NCBI RefSeq assembly: GCF_000424385.1
Contig: NZ_AUJU01000005.1
Span: forward strand, 1-64,000
Reading direction: 5' to 3'
Source: Butyrivibrio sp. LC3010
GTDB lineage: Bacteria; Bacillota; Clostridia; Lachnospirales; Lachnospiraceae
DNA: 64,000 nt
Positions 59,304-64,000 of this stretch are shown in pieces. Both the position numbers and the translations under genes were made by a program. Below the pieces are notes generated by a model. The model had not been told where the DNA came from and did not search any database. It was given only the letters and a program-made list of their open reading frames with translations. The number at the start of each line of letters is the position of its first letter. The stretch's first letter is position 1.

Positions 59304-60962
59304 ATGAAAAAGGACAAAATTAAGCCGATGCTTTTCTCTGTGATAAAGCAGTATTCGGCGAAGCAATTCACTACTGATGTGATTTCCGGTATTATTGTTG
59401 CAATCATTGCACTTCCGCTATCGATTGCTCTGGCGCTGGCTTCCGGTGTTGGACCTGAGGAAGGTCTTTATACGGCAATCGTGGCAGGATTCATCATTTC
59501 ATTCCTGGGCGGCAGCAGAGTTCAGATAGCCGGTCCTACGGCAGCATTTGCTACAATTGTAGCAGGCATTGTGGCTAAGGACGGAATGGAAGGCCTGATG
59601 ATGGCAACCATAATAGCCGGAATTCTTCTTATAGTAATGGGTCTTTTAAGACTCGGAACTCTTATCAAGTTTATTCCCTATACAATCACAACAGGCTTTA
59701 CTGCAGGTATTGCAGTTACTATTCTTGTGGGACAGATAAAGGACTTCCTGGGACTTACATATCCCAAGGGAACAGTGACTATCGAAACTACTGAGAAAGT
59801 AGAAGCCATTATCAACAATATATCTACCTTAAATTATCAGGCACTAATTGTTGGTCTTGTGTGCCTTGCAGTCCTTATTATATGGCCTAAGTTTTTCGAG
59901 AAGATTCCTGCATCACTTATTGCGGTAATCGTCGGTATCCTGATGGTCAAGGGACTTGGTCTTAAGGTTAATACCATAGGAGATCTTTATACAATAAACG
60001 GTGGACTTCCTAAATTCCATGCTCCGGTATTCAGCTGGAAGCTTATAAGAGGATCTTTTTCAAATGGCTTTACTATTGCAATACTTGCTGCGATAGAATC
60101 ACTTCTTTCAGCAGTTGTTGCAGATGGAATGATCGGTTCACATCACAGATCCAATATGGAGCTTATAGCACAGGGCTGTGGTAACATCGGTTCTGTTTTA
60201 TTCGGTGGTATTCCTGCAACAGGTGCTATCGCAAGAACAGCTGCAAATATCAAGAATGGTGGTAGAACACCCATCGCCGGTATTGTTCATTCTATAGTAC
60301 TTTTGTTGGTACTGGTGGTTCTGATGCCCTATGCGGCTCTTATACCGATGCCTACAATTGCAGCAATCCTGTTCCAGGTTGCCTACAATATGTGCCAGTG
60401 GAGACCCTTTACACATCTGTGTAAGACAGCTCCCAAGAGTGACATAATCGTACTTGTTACAACTTTTGTTCTTACAGTTGTATTTGATCTTGTTGTTGCT
60501 ATTGAAGTTGGAATGGTTCTCGCATGTCTACTTTTCATGAAGAGAATGAGCGAGGAGTCTTCAGTTCGAAGCTGGACTTATGTAGATCCTGATGACACAG
60601 ATGTGACAAAAGAGGATCCGGACAGCATTGATCTCAGAGTAGTACCTAAGCATGTCCGTGTATATGAGATATCAGGACCTATGTTCTTTGGTGATGCTGA
60701 TGCTCTGGCAAACATAACCACCAAGGAATTTACAAAGAGCCTTGTAATAAGAATGAGAAGCGTACCAGCCCTCGATGCAACAGCTATGAGATCTTTGGAG
60801 ATGCTCTATGAGGACTGCAAGAAGAAAGGTGTTCGCCTCATATTCTCACATGTTAACGAGCAGCCCATGAGAACCATGGAAAAGGATGGATTTGTGGACA
60901 AGGTCGGCCGTGAGAACTTTGCGGCACATATTGATGAAGCTCTTGAACTTGCATCCAAATAA
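59304..60962 (+). CDS. SulP-family anion transporter with STAS domain
   Basis: A 552-aa protein with about 11-14 spans. The family signatures are DVISGIIVAIIALPLSIALA (residues 20-39), GGSRVQIAGPTAAF, and GGIPATGAIARTAANIKNGG (near 300). The C-terminal STAS domain from about residue 440 has YEISGPMFFGDADAL and LDATAMRSLEML. It moves sulfate, bicarbonate or dicarboxylates; the substrate is not certain. It lies in the cytoplasmic membrane with the STAS domain inside. It is preceded by a promoter-like TGATATAAT near 59181 and followed by a strong terminator. Confidence 0.92.
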   Translation: MKKDKIKPMLFSVIKQYSAKQFTTDVISGIIVAIIALPLSIALALASGVGPEEGLYTAIVAGFIISFLGGSRVQIAGPTAAFATIVAGIVAKDGMEGLMMATIIAGILLIVMGLLRLGTLIKFIPYTITTGFTAGIAVTILVGQIKDFLGLTYPKGTVTIETTEKVEAIINNISTLNYQALIVGLVCLAVLIIWPKFFEKIPASLIAVIVGILMVKGLGLKVNTIGDLYTINGGLPKFHAPVFSWKLIRGSFSNGFTIAILAAIESLLSAVVADGMIGSHHRSNMELIAQGCGNIGSVLFGGIPATGAIARTAANIKNGGRTPIAGIVHSIVLLLVLVVLMPYAALIPMPTIAAILFQVAYNMCQWRPFTHLCKTAPKSDIIVLVTTFVLTVVFDLVVAIEVGMVLACLLFMKRMSEESSVRSWTYVDPDDTDVTKEDPDSIDLRVVPKHVRVYEISGPMFFGDADALANITTKEFTKSLVIRMRSVPALDATAMRSLEMLYEDCKKKGVRLIFSHVNEQPMRTMEKDGFVDKVGRENFAAHIDEALELASK

Positions 60963-60974
60963 ATAATGAATAAA

Positions 60975-61011
60975 AAATCCCACACCGCATGTGATATGGT
61001 GTGGGATTTTT
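60975..61011. terminator. Bidirectional terminator between SulP and YitT genes
   Basis: AAAATCCCACACC pairs with GGTGTGGGATTTT around an 11-nt loop, with A-run and T-run on the two sides. It serves both convergent genes. Confidence 0.93.
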
Positions 61012-61070
61012 GCATAGCTAAAGCATTTATGAGTGTTACCAGACAATAATCATTTTAAGTGCTATATGGA

Positions 61071-61931
61071 TCAGTCTCTGGGCTTTAAGTAGAAGTTACC
61101 CTGAACCCTGTCGGTTCTGATGGAGTTTATGAAAGCGCCATCGTCAACTTCCTTAATAGCAGGGATCAGTTTCCTTATATCGGAGGCACTGACTACGGAG
61201 TAAACAACCATCTTGTTGTTGTGCTCAAAGGAACCTTCGCCGTGCATGAGGGTAGCTCCGTGGTTACTGATTCTGTAGATGATCTCACATACTTCTGCAG
61301 GCTTGTCGGTGATAATGAACAGTGTCTGCTGCTGATAGGTTCTGTACATAATATGAAGAACCTGTGTGGATACATACTGGAAGATGATTGAATATAAAGC
61401 TTTGTCCCAACCAAAGAGTATACCTGCAACAGTAAGGATGATGCAGTTGCCGGCAAGGATTATCGGGAAGGCGTCGATACCCTTTCTCTGTGAAAGGAAT
61501 ATGGAGATAAAATCAGTACCACCGCTTGTAGCATCAACCTTAAGGCAGATTGAAAGTGAAACGCCTGCGATGATACCGCCAAATACGGATATCAAAAGCG
61601 GATCGTGGGTTATGACATGGCTGGGAATAAGGTCAACAAAAAAGCCGTTGAATACAACCATTATCATGGAATATAAAGTGAATTTTTTACCGATATAACG
61701 AAAACCAATATAGATGGGAATTATATTCAGTATGATGTTAATGGGCGTATAGGGGATTCTAATGCCGAAAAACTTAAGGGCAATACGCTGGATGATGATG
61801 GTAAGTCCCTGAGCTCCGCCGGGATAAAGACCTCCTGCGTTAACGAAGGTCTGGATATTTAATGCCATCAAAAAAGCAGCTAAAAGTACTACTACAAGCC
61901 TGATGCTGCCTCTTCTTAAATCTAACTTCAT
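61071..61931 (-). CDS. YitT family membrane protein (second copy)
   Basis: A 286-aa protein with spans near residues 10-30, 55-75, 80-100, 108-130 and 150-175. The motif is VDATSGGTDFISIFLSQRKG and the C-terminal soluble DUF2179 domain begins near residue 200 (TLFIITDKPAEVCEIIYRI). It is only moderately similar to the protein at 39243 (for example ATSGGTDFI against LDGTEIVAS), so they are distant paralogues. The function is unknown. It lies divergent from the polysaccharide locus. Confidence 0.9.
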   Translation of the reverse strand: MKLDLRRGSIRLVVVLLAAFLMALNIQTFVNAGGLYPGGAQGLTIIIQRIALKFFGIRIPYTPINIILNIIPIYIGFRYIGKKFTLYSMIMVVFNGFFVDLIPSHVITHDPLLISVFGGIIAGVSLSICLKVDATSGGTDFISIFLSQRKGIDAFPIILAGNCIILTVAGILFGWDKALYSIIFQYVSTQVLHIMYRTYQQQTLFIITDKPAEVCEIIYRISNHGATLMHGEGSFEHNNKMVVYSVVSASDIRKLIPAIKEVDDGAFINSIRTDRVQGNFYLKPRD

Positions 61932-62019
61932 TTTATTAAAACTCCCTGCAAAACGATTATTTGAAATAAAACTTCTATAGGTTATAATACAATATTGGAA
62001 TAATAATTGGCAATTATGG

Positions 62020-62682
62020 ATGATAAAAATGAACGATAAAAAAAGAAGGCAGGGAATCTATGCCCTGTGCATAAAAAGAATAATAGATATAATCCTTTCA
62101 CTTATGGTACTGATATGCTTTAGCTGGCTTTATCTTATACTTGCGATACTGGTCAGGGTTAAGCTGGGGAGTCCTGTGATATTCAGGCAGCCCCGTCCGG
62201 GAAAGGATGAGAAGGTGTTTAACCTGTACAAATTCAGATCTATGACAGATAAAAAGGACGAGAACGGCAATCTCTTACCTGATGAAGACAGGCTTCCTGA
62301 GTTCGGGAAAAAACTTCGCGCCACAAGTCTTGATGAGCTTCCTGAGTTTATAAACATACTTAAGGGTGATATGAGCTTTGTGGGACCAAGACCGCTTCTT
62401 GTAAAATATCTTCCTTTATATAATTCAGAGCAGAAGAGACGCCACGAGGTTCGTCCGGGACTTACCGGATGGGCTCAGGTGAACGGAAGGAATCTTCTTA
62501 GCTGGGAGGACAGGTTTGAGAAGGATGTATACTATGTTGATCACATGTCCTTTCTGATGGATTTAAAAATAGTATTTATGACTGTTGCTGTTGTCTTTAA
62601 GCATGATGATGTAAACAGCAAAACAGATGCTACTATGGAGGCCTTTACAGGCACTCCTGAAAAGAACGAGGTGAACCAATAA
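62020..62682 (+). CDS. Undecaprenyl-phosphate sugar phosphotransferase
   Basis: A 220-aa initiating sugar transferase (WbaP/PglC-type, small form). One N-terminal membrane segment, IIDIILSLMVLICFSWLYLI (residues 14-33), is followed by the family signatures GSPVIFRQPRPGKDEKVFNL, KFRSMTD, LRATSLDELPEFINILKGDM and SFVGPRPLLVKYLP. It moves a sugar-1-phosphate from a UDP-sugar to undecaprenyl phosphate, starting a surface polysaccharide or glycan. The RBS is poor. Its stop overlaps the start of the ATP-grasp gene. Confidence 0.92.
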   Translation: MIKMNDKKRRQGIYALCIKRIIDIILSLMVLICFSWLYLILAILVRVKLGSPVIFRQPRPGKDEKVFNLYKFRSMTDKKDENGNLLPDEDRLPEFGKKLRATSLDELPEFINILKGDMSFVGPRPLLVKYLPLYNSEQKRRHEVRPGLTGWAQVNGRNLLSWEDRFEKDVYYVDHMSFLMDLKIVFMTVAVVFKHDDVNSKTDATMEAFTGTPEKNEVNQ

Positions 62683-63680
62683 TGAATATTTTATTTACCA
62701 GCGTGGGAAGACGCTGCGAATTACTTAAGGATTTCAGACAGACACTGGGTGATAAGATTAAGATAGTAGTTACGGATAACAGTCCCTATGCGCCTGCGCC
62801 TGCCTTTGCAGATGTGGTATACAGAGTTCCGCTTATAAATGATATAAGATATGTTCCTACCATACTTGAGATATGTAAAAAGGAAGAGATAGATGCCATA
62901 ACCACACTTATCGATCCTGAAATATCCATACTTGCTGAGCACAGAGCTGAATTTGATGCCATAGGAGTAGAGGTTCTTGCACCTTATAAGGAGACAGCTG
63001 ATCTGTGCTTTGATAAATATGAGATGTTTAAATATCTGACAGAGAAAGGAATTCCTACGGTTCTGACCTTTGGATCATTCTCTGATTTTAAGAAAAGCTA
63101 CGACAGAAAAGAGATAGATTTCCCTGTATTTGTAAAGCCCAGAACAGGCAGTGGAAGTGTTGGAGCTAGAAAGGTTGAGAGCCTTGAACTTTTAGAGGAG
63201 CTCACTGCCAGAAATCCTGAACTTATAATCCAGCAGTTCATGGATGGTAAGGATATGGATGCAGATGTTTATGTTGATACCTTCACACATGAACCTGTGG
63301 CGATTTTTTCCAAGAAGAAGATCTCAACCACCATCGGAGGAGCTAATAAGACGATATCCTTCAAGGATGAGGCTCTTTTTGACTTTGTTAAAAATGCCAT
63401 GAAAGTATTTAAGTTCAATGGCCCTCTTGATATGGATCTGTTCTATAAGGACGGGCAGTATTATCTTTCCGAGATTAATCCCCGCTTTGGCGGAGCATAT
63501 CTTCATGCCTATGGAGCGGGAGTTGATTTCCCTGCACTGATATATAAGAACGTAGTAGAGAAGAAGGCAAACGAGCCTGTTATTGGAGAGTATGAAGAAG
63601 ATATCTGCATGCTCATGTACGACAGTGTGGTGATTGAGAAGCTTTCTGAGCTTGAAGGCAGAATGAAGGAAATGCAATGA
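62682..63680 (+). CDS. ATP-grasp enzyme (carbamoyl-phosphate-synthase-like)
   Basis: A 332-aa ATP-grasp protein. The N-terminal Rossmann-like domain begins MNILFTSVGRRCELLKDFRQ. The ATP-binding region has FPVFVKPRTGSGSVGARKV (near residue 147) and the metal-binding end is YYLSEINPRFGGAYLHAYGAG (near residue 265). Such proteins in polysaccharide loci ligate amino acids or other groups onto sugars. The substrate is unknown. The start ATG shares a base with the stop of the sugar transferase gene (TAATG). It is cytoplasmic. Confidence 0.88.
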   Translation: MNILFTSVGRRCELLKDFRQTLGDKIKIVVTDNSPYAPAPAFADVVYRVPLINDIRYVPTILEICKKEEIDAITTLIDPEISILAEHRAEFDAIGVEVLAPYKETADLCFDKYEMFKYLTEKGIPTVLTFGSFSDFKKSYDRKEIDFPVFVKPRTGSGSVGARKVESLELLEELTARNPELIIQQFMDGKDMDADVYVDTFTHEPVAIFSKKKISTTIGGANKTISFKDEALFDFVKNAMKVFKFNGPLDMDLFYKDGQYYLSEINPRFGGAYLHAYGAGVDFPALIYKNVVEKKANEPVIGEYEEDICMLMYDSVVIEKLSELEGRMKEMQ

Positions 63681-64000
63681 AAATACTGATACTGTCAAAT
63701 TATGCCAATGGGCTGTGGCTTTTTCGAAAGGAACTTTTAAAATCCTTATTAGATGCAGGACATGAGGTCCTTATCTCAGTGCCGCCCGATGAAAACTGTT
63801 ATAAGCTGAAGGAATACTGTACAAGGCTTATAGAGACTCCGCTTGAGAGGCATGGTAGTAATCCTTTAAAGGACCTTGCACTCTTGATCGGATACAGGGA
63901 TATGATAAGGAGAGAAAAACCCGGGGCAGTTCTTACTTATACAATAAAGCCTAATATATATGGCGGTATGGCATGTAAGCTTACCGGTACTCCATATATA
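63677..64000 (+). CDS. Glycosyltransferase family 4-like, N-terminal part (runs off the window)
   Basis: The start overlaps the ATP-grasp stop (ATGA). The visible 108 residues read MKILILSNYANGLWLFRKEL, AGHEVLISVPPDEN, and VLTYTIKPNIYGGMACKLTG. This is the N-terminal acceptor domain of GT4 enzymes of the CapM/WcaI-like kind (TYTIKPNIYG). It adds a sugar to the lipid-linked intermediate made by the first enzyme. The frame is open at 64000, so the gene is partial. Confidence 0.88.
   Translation, partial: MKILILSNYANGLWLFRKELLKSLLDAGHEVLISVPPDENCYKLKEYCTRLIETPLERHGSNPLKDLALLIGYRDMIRREKPGAVLTYTIKPNIYGGMACKLTGTPYI

Overview
The window comes from a low-to-moderate GC anaerobic Firmicute, most likely a plant-fibre-degrading Lachnospiraceae of the Butyrivibrio/Pseudobutyrivibrio type. 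I infer this from the rRNA and tRNA sequences, strong AGGAGG ribosome binding sites, a one-step DAP dehydrogenase, and the hexuronate, alpha-glucan and beta-mannoside genes. No database search was possible, so the genus is an inference.

Region 1 (1-899) is the 3' end of a 23S rRNA gene, followed without a recognisable 5S gene by tRNA-Asn, tRNA-Glu, tRNA-Met and tRNA-Leu(TAA).

Region 2 (about 856-22950) is an accretion island at the 3' end of tRNA-Leu. The last 21 bases of that tRNA recur exactly at 4378 and 17389, and in decayed form at 11228. Each copy is followed at once by a terminator. Three copies or partial copies of a further conserved 'right-end' repeat lie at 4279, 13994 and 17306, and a broken one at 22893. 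No integrase is present, so the units look like stacked, integrase-less elements. The cargo is many small stand-alone enzymes: P-loop kinases, a phospholipase-like/tyrosine phosphatase fusion, an SDR, HD, isochorismatase, HAD, Nudix and HIT proteins, SAM methyltransferases and several GNAT acetyltransferase domains. There are also relics, including a decayed TOTE-type helicase/nuclease. Four promoters in this island share one design: a TTGACC-like -35, a 19-bp spacer centred on TGCCCTnnGGGCA, and a TATCAT-like -10. This is the hallmark of MerR-family control. The only MerR protein in the window is a MerR-SAM methyltransferase fusion that sits behind one of these promoters, so a local regulon of about 11 kb is predicted. 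This is the most novel feature of the window.

Region 3 (22998-45671) is more ordinary chromosome: an S66 peptidase, a FeoA-FeoB fusion, a complete glucuronate pathway (eda, uxuA, uxuB, uxaC, kdgK), a GH13 amylase under a LacI-type operator, a MoxR/DUF58/transglutaminase operon, two membrane proteins on the minus strand, an NSS-family symporter, a uracil permease behind a terminator leader, and a polyphosphate:AMP phosphotransferase.

Region 4 (45758-56592) is a probable beta-mannoside uptake locus: a divergent AraC regulator, a five-gene Opp/Dpp-type ABC transporter, and a GH2 beta-mannosidase with its own promoter. That promoter carries two palindromic operators, and the leader contains an exact 87-bp tandem duplication.

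Region 5 (56637-64000) holds a candidate structured RNA, DAP dehydrogenase, a WYL regulator, a SulP transporter, a second YitT protein, and the start of a polysaccharide locus (sugar transferase, ATP-grasp enzyme, glycosyltransferase) that runs off the end.
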